DNA of 64,000 nucleotides from Vibrio xiamenensis (lineage in GTDB: Bacteria > Pseudomonadota > Gammaproteobacteria > Enterobacterales > Vibrionaceae). The notes under the pieces were generated by a model that was not told where the DNA came from, ran no database searches, and saw only the letters and a list, made by a program, of their open reading frames with translations. The translations under genes and the position numbers were made by a program. The stretch spans positions 62,001 through 126,000 of the forward strand of contig NZ_FNDD01000011.1 of NCBI RefSeq assembly GCF_900100015.1, in the 5' to 3' direction. Below, piece after piece: positions 8,613 to 15,777 of the stretch (within the stretch, counting starts at the first letter, position 1; each line of letters starts with the position of its first letter).

Positions 8613-8629
8613 TAAGTGATGTTAAGTGA
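8613..8629. promoter_or_regulatory. TAAGTGA direct-repeat site before the oxidoreductase gene
   Basis: A second TAAGTGA-N3-TAAGTGA (starts 8613 and 8623). It overlaps the ribosome-binding region of the gene starting at 8637, a position where bound repressor would block expression. With the site at 8481 it forms a matched pair flanking the divergent promoters. Confidence 0.6.
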
Positions 8630-8636
8630 GGTAAAG

Positions 8637-9599
8637 ATGAATATTGGCATTATCGGTGCGGGAAATATTGTTGAATCGTGCTTAGATGCGTTGCAGCAGA
8701 TTGAAGGGGTACGCTGCGAAGCCATTTTTGTGCGCCAAACCAGTTATGTGCGAGCACAGCAGCTGTGTGAGCAATATGCTATTGAGAAGATCTATACCGA
8801 CTACGATTTGATGCTTGAAGACCCAAGTATTGATTTTATTTACGTGGGTATTCCAAATAACATGCATTTTCACTATTCGTGGTTGGCTTTGAAAGCCGCT
8901 AAACATGTGATTTGTGAAAAACCGTTTACTAAGGACGTCGACGAGTTATGCCAACTAAGAGATTTGGCGCAGCAGCAAGGATTGTTTTTGTTTGAAGCGG
9001 TGACCAATATTCATGCGCCTAACGTTCAAATCGCTCAACGTTTACTGCCTCAAATTGGCGCAGTCAAATTGGTGCAAGGTAACTATTCTCAGCTCTCCAG
9101 CCGCTATGCCAAATATCTGCAAGGGGATGTTCATCCTGCATTTGATCCGCAGTTTGCTGGTGGCGCGCTGTATGACATCAACGTCTACAATTTGCACCTG
9201 TGTTGCTATCTCCTCGGTGTACCACAGCAAGTGACCTATACCGCCAATCATGGCTATAACGGCATCGATACCTCGGGCGTCATGGTGATGACATACCCAG
9301 AGTTTATTTCGGTGTGCAGCGGCGCGAAAGATTCACAAAGCCCAGGCCATTTTACGATTCAAGGTGAAAAGGGTTACTTGGTCATTCAAGGAACGCCGAA
9401 TATTGCCGCCTCGGTAGAACTGCATGTCGATGGGCACCGTCAGGTGTTTAACCAGCACGATGTTGATAATCATATGGTGTATGAATTCCGCCATTTTATG
9501 GAGATGTACGCGCACAACGATCTCACCAAGTGCTACCAATACTTGCAGCGCTCTGTGGCGGTGATGGGCATCCTTGAGCAAGGTCGCGTGCAAGCTTAA
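8637..9599 (+). CDS. Gfo/Idh/MocA-family NAD(P)-dependent oxidoreductase
   Basis: A 320-residue two-domain dehydrogenase. The Rossmann fold starts at once (MNIGIIGAGNIVES), with the family's catalytic motif CEKPF at about residue 94 and a carboxyl substrate-binding half (GGALYDINVYNLHLCC). The ATG at 8637 follows GAGGTAA. A GTG at 8616 in the same frame would lie inside the operator and is less likely. Members oxidise or reduce sugars, inositols or related polyols. The control by a divergent DeoR regulator points to a sugar-type substrate, but which one cannot be read from the sequence. No transporter or kinase gene accompanies it. Confidence 0.88.
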   Translation: MNIGIIGAGNIVESCLDALQQIEGVRCEAIFVRQTSYVRAQQLCEQYAIEKIYTDYDLMLEDPSIDFIYVGIPNNMHFHYSWLALKAAKHVICEKPFTKDVDELCQLRDLAQQQGLFLFEAVTNIHAPNVQIAQRLLPQIGAVKLVQGNYSQLSSRYAKYLQGDVHPAFDPQFAGGALYDINVYNLHLCCYLLGVPQQVTYTANHGYNGIDTSGVMVMTYPEFISVCSGAKDSQSPGHFTIQGEKGYLVIQGTPNIAASVELHVDGHRQVFNQHDVDNHMVYEFRHFMEMYAHNDLTKCYQYLQRSVAVMGILEQGRVQA

Positions 9600-9701
9600 C
9601 GCCGCTGCGCGAAGCCGAAAATTTCGACATCAATATCAATAACCATCAGAAAAACTTAGTAAAACTCTGAGCCCTGACGCAATGATACAGAACGATTTGG
9701 A

Positions 9702-9721
9702 TTGTTTACCTTGGTAAACAA
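9702..9721. promoter_or_regulatory. 20-bp near-perfect palindrome, candidate operator
   Basis: TTGTTTACC-TT-GGTAAACAA has two 9-bp perfect arms around a 2-base centre. It has no T-run and is too tight for a normal terminator, so it looks like a binding site for a dimeric regulator. It lies immediately upstream of the small gene at 9727. Confidence 0.5.
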
Positions 9722-9726
9722 CCCTT

Positions 9727-9999
9727 GTGGGGCAAGCGTTTGTGAAATGGAATGTTTTTCTGGTGGTATGGTTTGCATTGTGCGGCTTTTTGTTTCGTTT
9801 GTTTTTGCAAACTGGCGACACAAGGTTTCCTTTAGAACCCACCACGCAAGACTATCTCGACATTATGCACAACGACCTTGCTCTCCCTTATTTGATGATC
9901 GGAGCGGTCGTTGGCGTATTCGCCAGTTTTATCGTGACCGTAGTGAGAAAGACACTGAGTACGCTTTGCCGCGCGAGAAAGGAAAAACACTGTGCTTGA
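9727..9999 (+). CDS. Small membrane protein, hypothetical
   Basis: A frame of 90 residues from a GTG, or 85 from the GTG at 9742. It has one hydrophobic segment at about residues 9-26 (FLVVWFALCGFLFRLFL) and a second at about 53-74 (LPYLMIGAVVGVFASFIVTVV), with a basic tail. It is probably a two-pass inner-membrane protein. The start is uncertain because neither GTG has a strong ribosome-binding site and the first is only 5 bases past the palindrome at 9702. Its end overlaps the next gene by eight bases, which supports translation as a pair. The function is unknown. Confidence 0.6.
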   Translation: MGQAFVKWNVFLVVWFALCGFLFRLFLQTGDTRFPLEPTTQDYLDIMHNDLALPYLMIGAVVGVFASFIVTVVRKTLSTLCRARKEKHCA

Positions 10000-10366
10000 T
10001 ACCATCTGGAATCTGATTCAAGGCTTTCAAATTGCCGATAATGAAACCAATACTAAAAACGTTGCGAGTGTGGCACGCTCCACTTCCGTTTCGGTTAAGG
10101 ATCTGCAGCGCAAAATGGACACCTTAGTGCTGGCTAATCAAGCCATGTGGGAACTGCTGTCTGCACAACTTGGCGTGAGCGAAAGCGATTTGGTCAAAAA
10201 AATGAATGAAATCGACCTGCGTGATGGCAAATTGGATGGTCGAATGACGCCGATAAGACAAGCCGTTACTGAGTGTACGCAGTGTGGCAAAAAGATTGGC
10301 CGTAGAAACATGATGTGTTATTGGTGCGGCGCTCGAGTGGAAGGTGTGAGCCCTTTTTCGAGCTGA
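9992..10366 (+). CDS. Zinc-ribbon-tailed hypothetical protein
   Basis: A 124-residue protein from a GTG with AAGGAAAA seven bases upstream, overlapping the preceding gene. Residues 1-85 look alpha-helical, with a possible short coiled coil (VKDLQRKMDTLVLANQAMWELL). The carboxyl end carries CTQCGKK and CYWCGAR, two CxxC pairs of a zinc ribbon. I recognise no full-length family. Coupling to a small membrane protein suggests a membrane-associated pair. The function is unknown. Confidence 0.72.
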   Translation: MLDTIWNLIQGFQIADNETNTKNVASVARSTSVSVKDLQRKMDTLVLANQAMWELLSAQLGVSESDLVKKMNEIDLRDGKLDGRMTPIRQAVTECTQCGKKIGRRNMMCYWCGARVEGVSPFSS

Positions 10367-10570
10367 TTATGGGTTAGTCAGTTGCTTGCCTAAGCGATTG
10401 CTTTTCCAAGTCACCGCTTTGCGGATAGCTCGGATGCAAGGTTAACCTCCGCTTTATTGGCAAGTTTTTAAAACCACTTAACATGCGCAAAATATGAATT
10501 TAAACAAGCAGTACATGAATTTTGGATTTTTGGTTTAAAGCAAGCGTATGCCAGTCTATTTGGCGGTTTC

Positions 10571-11299
10571 TTGTTAGTGATTATGGTAGCGACCAGTTAT
10601 TGGTACCCACTTGAATCGATTCATCGCTACGATTTTATTTTTCTCGCGGCGATCGCTTTTCAAATTTTCCTGATAGTGACTAAGTTAGAAAACTTTCGCG
10701 AATCGCTGGTCATCGTTGTGTTCCATGTGTTGGCGACTGTGATGGAGTTATTTAAAACTTCGGATGCGATTGGCTCGTGGACTTATCCGGAAGCCTATCT
10801 ATTTGGCATCGGTAATGTGCCTTTATTCACCGGTTTTATGTACAGTGCGGTGGGGAGCTATATCACACGTATCTGGCGGATTTTTGAGTTCGAATACTCG
10901 TTTTACCCTGCCAAAGGATTAACGGCAGGTTTAGTGGCGTTGATTTATATTAATTTTTTCAGTCACCATTATATTTGGGATATTCGATGGCTGCTGTTCG
11001 CCTGTGCGATAGTTTTGTTTTACAAAACTCGCCTCTATTTTAGAGTGGTCAAGACCCATCGTCATATGCCATTGTTATTGGGTTGGTTTTTGGTGGCGTT
11101 ATTTATTTGGTTTGCTGAAAATATCGCCACATTTGCTAATGTGTGGATTTATCCAAATCAAAGCAGCCACTGGCAAATGGTGTCATTAACCAAGTTGAGC
11201 TCTTGGTATTTATTGGTGATGCTGAGCTTTGTATTGGTGACGATCATCAACAATATTCAATTACGAAAATCACAGTTAGCTGTCGATAAAAGTCTCTAA
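10571..11299 (+). CDS. DUF817 integral membrane protein, start uncertain
   Basis: A polytopic membrane protein of the DUF817 family (YoaT-like), with about seven to eight hydrophobic segments and the family's HVLATVMELFKTSDAIGSW region. The first conventional start in frame is the TTG at 10571, used here. However, the frame is open further upstream to 10472 and encodes the conserved family beginning (HEFWIFGLKQAYASLFGGF, bases about 10514-10570) with no ATG, GTG or TTG before it. An ATG at 10483 is in another frame. The true start is therefore either unconventional or removed by a one-base shift. The function of the family is unknown. Confidence 0.78.
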   Translation: MLVIMVATSYWYPLESIHRYDFIFLAAIAFQIFLIVTKLENFRESLVIVVFHVLATVMELFKTSDAIGSWTYPEAYLFGIGNVPLFTGFMYSAVGSYITRIWRIFEFEYSFYPAKGLTAGLVALIYINFFSHHYIWDIRWLLFACAIVLFYKTRLYFRVVKTHRHMPLLLGWFLVALFIWFAENIATFANVWIYPNQSSHWQMVSLTKLSSWYLLVMLSFVLVTIINNIQLRKSQLAVDKSL

Positions 11300-11375
11300 C
11301 ATTCAAGGTTTTATTCTTTATAGTAGTATTTAGTAGAGAGCGAAGCCGCAAGCGGTGCACAGGAAGAAATACACC

Positions 11376-12008
11376 ATGATTAAAATACACTACTTTTTTG
11401 ACCCAATGTGCGGCTGGTGTTATGGCGCCGGACAACTGATGGAGATTGTTGAGCAGCACCGCGGTTTTGAGCTCGAGTATCATCCCGGCGGGATGATTGC
11501 ACATCAAGCTATCGATAGCGGTTTTCGTCAGCACATTGTCCAAGCAGATAAGCGGATTCAAACCGAAACGGGCAGCTTATTTGGTGATGGTTATCTGGCG
11601 CGCGTGACCAGCGATGCGCCGCTGATATTGGACTCGTTTATGCCGATCCGTGCTTTGTACGTTGCGAGTCAATTAGCCATGAACCCGATGGCGATGCTTA
11701 AAGCCATTCAGCGCGGCCATTATCAGCAGGGGCTCGAAGTTGAAAAACTGGAGACTCTTAAACAGTTAGCGTTAGCGCTTGGCGCCGACGAAACCAAGTG
11801 GGTTGAACTGATGAACTCGCAAGCTCAAGCGGCGAACGAATGGGTTGAAGATACCCATCAGTTAATGGCGCAATATCAAGTGCAGGGATACCCAACGCTG
11901 TTGGCACAAATCGATCAGCAAATGGTGCGCATTCCCCATAGCCGCTTTTATCGAAAACCTAATCAATGGCAGCAGTGGCTTGATGAGTTAGCCTCGACTC
12001 AGGCTTAA
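11376..12008 (+). CDS. DsbA-family thioredoxin-fold protein (FrnE-like)
   Basis: A 210-residue DsbA-family protein. It starts directly with the strand IHYFFDP followed by the redox motif CGWC (residues about 11-14), and has the cis-proline loop QGYPTLL near residue 174. A helical insertion domain lies between. There is no signal peptide, so it is cytoplasmic, like FrnE and DsbA-type isomerases that act in oxidative stress. The ATG at 11376 follows AGGAAG. It could catalyse thiol-disulfide exchange or glutathione-dependent chemistry. It is a single gene ended by the terminator at 12041. Confidence 0.87.
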   Translation: MIKIHYFFDPMCGWCYGAGQLMEIVEQHRGFELEYHPGGMIAHQAIDSGFRQHIVQADKRIQTETGSLFGDGYLARVTSDAPLILDSFMPIRALYVASQLAMNPMAMLKAIQRGHYQQGLEVEKLETLKQLALALGADETKWVELMNSQAQAANEWVEDTHQLMAQYQVQGYPTLLAQIDQQMVRIPHSRFYRKPNQWQQWLDELASTQA

Positions 12009-12040
12009 TTTCGAGTGTTATATTCACTTTAAAATAATAA

Positions 12041-12068
12041 AAAGCCCTTGCCAGCTGGCAGGGGCTTT
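12041..12068. terminator. Bidirectional terminator
   Basis: AAAGCCCTTGCCAG pairs with CTGGCAGGGGCTTT (14 bp with one G-U pair), between convergent genes ending at 12008 and 12084. Confidence 0.85.
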
Positions 12069-12083
12069 CTACTTTATACGTGG

Positions 12084-12989
12084 TTAACTGGCTTCACGTA
12101 ACGATTTGATGTCTTTGGATGGCGGCGCGCCAAACATACGGCTGTATTCGCGGCTAAATTGCGAAGGGCTTTCGTAACCGACTTTAAAGGTGGTTGCCAT
12201 GGCGTCGAGATTCTCCGTCAGCATCAGGCGGCGAGCCTCACTCAAGCGCAGTTTTTTCTGAAATTGCAGCGGCGTCATCGATGTCATGGAGCGAAAATGG
12301 GTATAAAACGCCGATTTGCTCATCCCGCTGTATGAGGCTAATTCACCCACGCTCAGTGGTTTGACGAAGTTATTTTTCAACCAATCAATGGCCTTAGAAA
12401 TCTGGTGGCTGTGACTGCCAGCAGTGACCGCTTGATTTAGGCGCAGCCCTTGTTCTGTGGTCAGCAGACGATAAAAAATCTCCCGCTTAATCACTGGCGC
12501 CAACACTTTAATGTTATCTGGCTCATCAAGTAGCGCCATCAAACGTACAAATGCGTCAATCAGAGGCATCGACAGTTCGCCCACAGCTATGCCTTTTTGC
12601 GCGTGTTTGGGCTGCTTAAACGCCATTTCACTGTCGACAATCAACTGCGAAATGTCCTGTAAATCTAACTCCATAATGATGCCCAAATAGGGCATTTCGG
12701 GGCTCGCTTCCATGATATTGGCGGTGATCGGCAGGCCGACCGACGAAATCAAAAAGTGATTGGCATCATACACATAAGCATCTTCACCGAGTAAAACACG
12801 TTTGCGACCTTGGGCAATCAGGCAAATGCTTGGGTTATGGGTGTAACTTGCTGGTGGTGTCGGCTCTGTCCAGCGGCTGAGCCTAACGCCTGGAATCGGG
12901 GTGTCGAATTGATTTTGATCACCAGTCCAATGCGAGATTTGGCGAGCTAACTGGTGCTGATAATCGACGATATGAGACAAAGAATTCAT
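12084..12989 (-). CDS. AraC-family transcriptional regulator (AraC_N type)
   Basis: A 301-residue regulator. The amino-terminal half is the AraC_N domain found with many enzyme-adjacent regulators (TPIPGVRLSRW, PSICLIAQGRKRVLLGE, MEASPEMPYLGI). The carboxyl half has two HTH motifs (LSVGELASYSGMSKSAFYTH and AMATTFKVGYESPSQFSREY). The ATG at 12989 is preceded by GGAG at five bases. It is divergent from a carboxymuconolactone-decarboxylase/cupin operon. The 13-bp element GAYAATYAGGCAA lies in the region between them and twice more around 18.9-19.1 kb, so it probably controls both decarboxylase operons and the MFS gene. Confidence 0.9.
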   Translation of the reverse strand: MNSLSHIVDYQHQLARQISHWTGDQNQFDTPIPGVRLSRWTEPTPPASYTHNPSICLIAQGRKRVLLGEDAYVYDANHFLISSVGLPITANIMEASPEMPYLGIIMELDLQDISQLIVDSEMAFKQPKHAQKGIAVGELSMPLIDAFVRLMALLDEPDNIKVLAPVIKREIFYRLLTTEQGLRLNQAVTAGSHSHQISKAIDWLKNNFVKPLSVGELASYSGMSKSAFYTHFRSMTSMTPLQFQKKLRLSEARRLMLTENLDAMATTFKVGYESPSQFSREYSRMFGAPPSKDIKSLREAS

Positions 12990-13064
12990 AAACACTCCAC
13001 AAATAAATCCGCTGATGAGCAGAAGTGATGCTTTAAGTTATAACAGCAAATTTCCTCAAGTAAA

Positions 13065-13077
13065 GACAATTAGGCAA
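13065..13077 (+). promoter_or_regulatory. AraC-type operator, copy A (GACAATTAGGCAA)
   Basis: It matches the minus-strand copy at 18866-18878 over all 13 bases and the copies at 13244 and 19067 at 11 of 13 (consensus GAYAATYAGGCAA). It lies 76 bases upstream of the araC start, where autoregulation would act. Confidence 0.6.
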
Positions 13078-13243
13078 TCAGAAATGGTGTGAAGTTAACT
13101 GGATTTTACGCGGTTTTAGGTGTCTATCCTTAGCCCGATCTTGCTTGTTAAGTTTAATTAAAACAATTATTTATTTTCATTTTATTACAGATGGACTTTG
13201 ACGAAGGAAACCGCCTTAACAGACGATTTTGGAAGTTAATTTG

Positions 13244-13275
13244 GATAATCAGGCAAGAATTCGAAATGAATAGGC
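13244..13275 (+). promoter_or_regulatory. AraC-type operator, copy B, with second half-site
   Basis: GATAATCAGGCAA at 13244-13256, identical over 13 bases to the copy at 19067. A second AGGC begins exactly 21 bases after the first (13251 and 13272). Direct half-sites two helical turns apart are typical for AraC-family activators. The site precedes the decarboxylase gene by about 195 bases. Confidence 0.65.
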
Positions 13276-13468
13276 TATCGGAAAAATCGCATACCGGAGT
13301 AAATTAGAGCTCTGCTTTGGTGATAAACCTTGCGTCATTCCATGTTGGATTAATGACCAGCGATATCGTCTCAGGCTCAAGGAAATGAGCGCAGAGCCCT
13401 TTTAACACTTTTTGGCTTTTTGCCATCAAGTCATCCATTTTTCTGTGTTTTTTACTTTGGAGGTCGCG

Positions 13469-14116
13469 ATGCAAACGCAAACCCATGAGCCGATGTTAAC
13501 TCAACAAGAGCAAGCCTTAATCCCAATCGCCGCCTTTACCGCCAGCGGTAATCTCACCAGCCTAAGTTCAAGCCTCCATATCGGTTTGGATGCGGGTTTG
13601 ACGATAAGTGAAGTGCGAGAAGTGCTGGTTCAGATGTATGCCTACACAGGGTTTCCTCGCAGCCTTAATGCGCTTGGGGCCTTGATGGCGGTGGTTAATG
13701 AACGTAAGCAACAGGGATTGGTTGACGTTGAAGGTATCAGCGCCGATTCGCTGTGCGAGCCACAATCCAGCCTCGACATCGGCACTGAGAATCAAACTCA
13801 GCTGGTCGGCCAACCAGTTACTGGCGCTCTATTTGATTTCGCTCCGGCGATTGACCATTACCTAAAAGCCCATCTGTTTGGTGATATTTTTGCGCGCGAT
13901 ATTCTGAGTTGGAAGCAGCGTGAACTCGCCACGATTGCCGCACTAGCCAATATGCAAGGTGTGAATAGCCAACTCCAGGCTCATTATGGAATCAGCCTTA
14001 ATAACGGCATCACGGTAGAGCAACTTCACCAGTTTACCGATCTTATTCGTCAGCATTGTGGCGACGATATCGCGGATAACGCTCAAACGGTACTGAGCGG
14101 CGTTTTGGGTGAGTGA
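13469..14116 (+). CDS. Carboxymuconolactone-decarboxylase-family protein, cytoplasmic paralogue
   Basis: A 215-residue protein with two tandem CMD/AhpD-like repeats. Typical helices are IPIAAFTASGNL, the YTGFPRSLNAL motif in the first repeat and the REL-ATIAALANMQGVNSQL helices in the second. It lacks the CxxC of AhpD peroxidases, so a peroxidase role is not indicated. There is no signal peptide. The ATG at 13469 follows GGAGGT. It is followed by a cupin gene and has a close exported paralogue at 19172 with the same partner. Families of this kind are often linked to aromatic or lactone metabolism, but the reaction here is unknown. Confidence 0.85.
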   Translation: MQTQTHEPMLTQQEQALIPIAAFTASGNLTSLSSSLHIGLDAGLTISEVREVLVQMYAYTGFPRSLNALGALMAVVNERKQQGLVDVEGISADSLCEPQSSLDIGTENQTQLVGQPVTGALFDFAPAIDHYLKAHLFGDIFARDILSWKQRELATIAALANMQGVNSQLQAHYGISLNNGITVEQLHQFTDLIRQHCGDDIADNAQTVLSGVLGE

Positions 14117-14196
14117 TTGAGCGACAAAATACAGCGACATTCCATTCAGCTTTTATTGCCACAGAACCAACGAATTATTTGATATTGGAGTTTATG

Positions 14197-14643
14197 ATGA
14201 GCCAACAATTAAACACTTTGATTCCCGCTGAATTAAAAGCGGGCAATTTTGAAGGTAAAGGGATTTTTGAATTTGGTGAGCGCAACGACGCTTATGCCGA
14301 TTACTTTACTGGCACTAGCTATTTAGCGCTGCTGAATCTTCCAGGCATCATTGTGGCTAACGTCACCTTTGAACCGGGCTGTCGAAACTTTTGGCACATT
14401 CACCATAAAGGCGGCCAAATCCTTTTGGTGACAGGCGGGCGAGGCTGGTACCAAGAAGCGGGTAAACCTGCCCAAGAGTTAAATCCGGGCGATGTGGTCC
14501 ACATCGCGCCAGGAACTAAGCATTGGCATGGTGCAGCCAAAGACAGTTGGTTTGCCCACGTAGCTATTGAAATTCCAGCCGAAGGTTCAAGCAACGAGTG
14601 GTGTGAACCTGTCAGTGACGAAGAGTACGCGCTGCTCAAATAA
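14197..14643 (+). CDS. Cupin protein, hydroxynitrile-lyase-like, cytoplasmic
   Basis: A 148-residue single-domain cupin. The metal site is visible as H-x-H in NFWHIHHKGGQ, with the glutamine of GGQILLVTGG and the later His of KHWHGAA. This arrangement resembles the cupin-type (R)-mandelonitrile lyases, though many relatives have no known substrate. ATGs at 14194 and 14197 are adjacent. The second has better spacing from GGAG and is used here. It lies 80 bases after the CMD gene, with a terminator after it, so it forms a two-gene operon under the divergent AraC regulator. Confidence 0.87.
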   Translation: MSQQLNTLIPAELKAGNFEGKGIFEFGERNDAYADYFTGTSYLALLNLPGIIVANVTFEPGCRNFWHIHHKGGQILLVTGGRGWYQEAGKPAQELNPGDVVHIAPGTKHWHGAAKDSWFAHVAIEIPAEGSSNEWCEPVSDEEYALLK

Positions 14644-14649
14644 CTTTGC

Positions 14650-14692
14650 GGGAATATTCACTTTTCCACTGCCTTTGAATATTCCCATTTTT
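14650..14692 (+). terminator. Intrinsic terminator after the cupin gene
   Basis: GGGAATATTCA and TGAATATTCCC form a perfect 11-bp stem with a 15-base loop, followed by ATTTTTAT, seven bases past the cupin stop. Confidence 0.8.
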
Positions 14693-14863
14693 ATCGCTGT
14701 CTTTGCATAGGGATATGCATGTTAAAACCCGGTTTATCGCCATCGCGTGCTGAGCTCAAATGCCAGAGCGGCAGCGTCAAACTTATTTCCAAGGATGGTT
14801 TTTTCTCCTGGCTAAGCGCCACACTGCTTGGCGTGCGGTCAAATCAATTCATCGAGGTATCCC

Positions 14864-15775
14864 ATGGATCATCTTTCTTTGGTCGCTGGCCGTGCTGTCT
14901 CGTCAAACACTCAGACTCACCGCACTCAGACCGTCATTAGCGATCGTTTCTATGAAGGGGAGCGCTCTTTGTATGCAGCAGACAATGTCATGCTGAAGAA
15001 AGTGCGCTTTTACCCGGGAGAGTCGCCGTTAAAACACAGCCAGAGTATTGTCGCTAAACAGTGTGAATTTATGGGCAAGTACCCATTTTGGCACAGCGAA
15101 CAGGTGACGATTGAGCAGTGCCTATTTACTGTCTACGCGCGCGCGGCAATTTGGTATAGCCAAGACGTCACCATGAAAAACTGCGTGGTTGAAGCGCCAA
15201 AAATGTTTCGTCGGGTGTCGAATTTGACCATTGAAGATTCGCGCTTTCCAAACGCTGGCGAAACGCTCTGGATGTGTGACTATATTCGCATCCGAAATGT
15301 GGAAATGCGCAGCGCCGACTACGTATTTATGAACGGTGAAAACATCGATATAGATGGTTTAAAGCTGCAAGGTAATTACTCATTTCAAGATGCCAAAAAT
15401 GTCACGATTCGAAACGCTTATCTTGATTCCAAAGATGCATTTTGGGGCACGGAAAATGTCACGGTTTACGACAGTATTTTAGACGGTGAATACTTAGGTT
15501 GGCACTCGAAAAATTTGCGCTTGGTAAATTGCACCATTCGCGGGGAGCAGCCGCTGTGCTATGCCGAAAACTTGGTGATGGAAAACTGTGTGATGGAGCA
15601 AACCGATTTGTGTTTCGAATATTCGAGCCTCAATGCCGACATCGTGTCGGATATTATCAGCGTTAAGAATCCGCTGGCAGGTGAGATCAAAGCCCATTCC
15701 ATTGGCGAAATCATCATTGATAAACACAGTCGCGACCCAAATGCTTGTATTATTCAAACCAAGGAAGAGGAATAA
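14864..15775 (+). CDS. DUF3737-family right-handed beta-helix protein
   Basis: A 303-residue member of DUF3737. It consists of repeated short strands with the pattern of a parallel beta-helix (NVTIRNAYLDSKDAFWG, NVTVYDSILDGEYLGWHS, NLRLVNCTIRGEQPLCYA, NLVMENCVMEQ), each turn about 20 residues. It has no signal peptide. The function of the family is unknown, although the fold is shared with pectin lyases and carbohydrate-acting enzymes. The ATG at 14864 follows GAGG. Two bases separate its stop from the patB-like start, so the two are co-transcribed, an arrangement that recurs in Firmicutes and Gammaproteobacteria. Confidence 0.88.
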   Translation: MDHLSLVAGRAVSSNTQTHRTQTVISDRFYEGERSLYAADNVMLKKVRFYPGESPLKHSQSIVAKQCEFMGKYPFWHSEQVTIEQCLFTVYARAAIWYSQDVTMKNCVVEAPKMFRRVSNLTIEDSRFPNAGETLWMCDYIRIRNVEMRSADYVFMNGENIDIDGLKLQGNYSFQDAKNVTIRNAYLDSKDAFWGTENVTVYDSILDGEYLGWHSKNLRLVNCTIRGEQPLCYAENLVMENCVMEQTDLCFEYSSLNADIVSDIISVKNPLAGEIKAHSIGEIIIDKHSRDPNACIIQTKEEE

Positions 15776-15777
15776 AC

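Larger units (their letters stand above)
12990..13468. promoter_or_regulatory. Divergent control region of araC and the decarboxylase gene
   Basis: A 479-base region without a credible gene. A 60-codon antisense frame at 13304-13486 lacks a ribosome-binding site. It contains one GACAATTAGGCAA at 13065 and one GATAATCAGGCAA at 13244 with a second AGGC half-site 21 bases later. AT-rich DNA at 13140-13190 probably holds promoter elements. Confidence 0.55.

Noticed and set aside
13304..13486. 60-codon minus-strand frame between araC and the CMD gene
   Set aside because: It covers the ribosome-binding site and start of the CMD gene, has no ribosome-binding site itself, and overlaps the control region.
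14719..14996. Two overlapping frames (14719-14940 and 14760-14996) upstream of and into the DUF3737 gene
   Set aside because: They run into the DUF3737 gene in other frames and show no recognisable domain. The DUF3737 start has a good ribosome-binding site within them.
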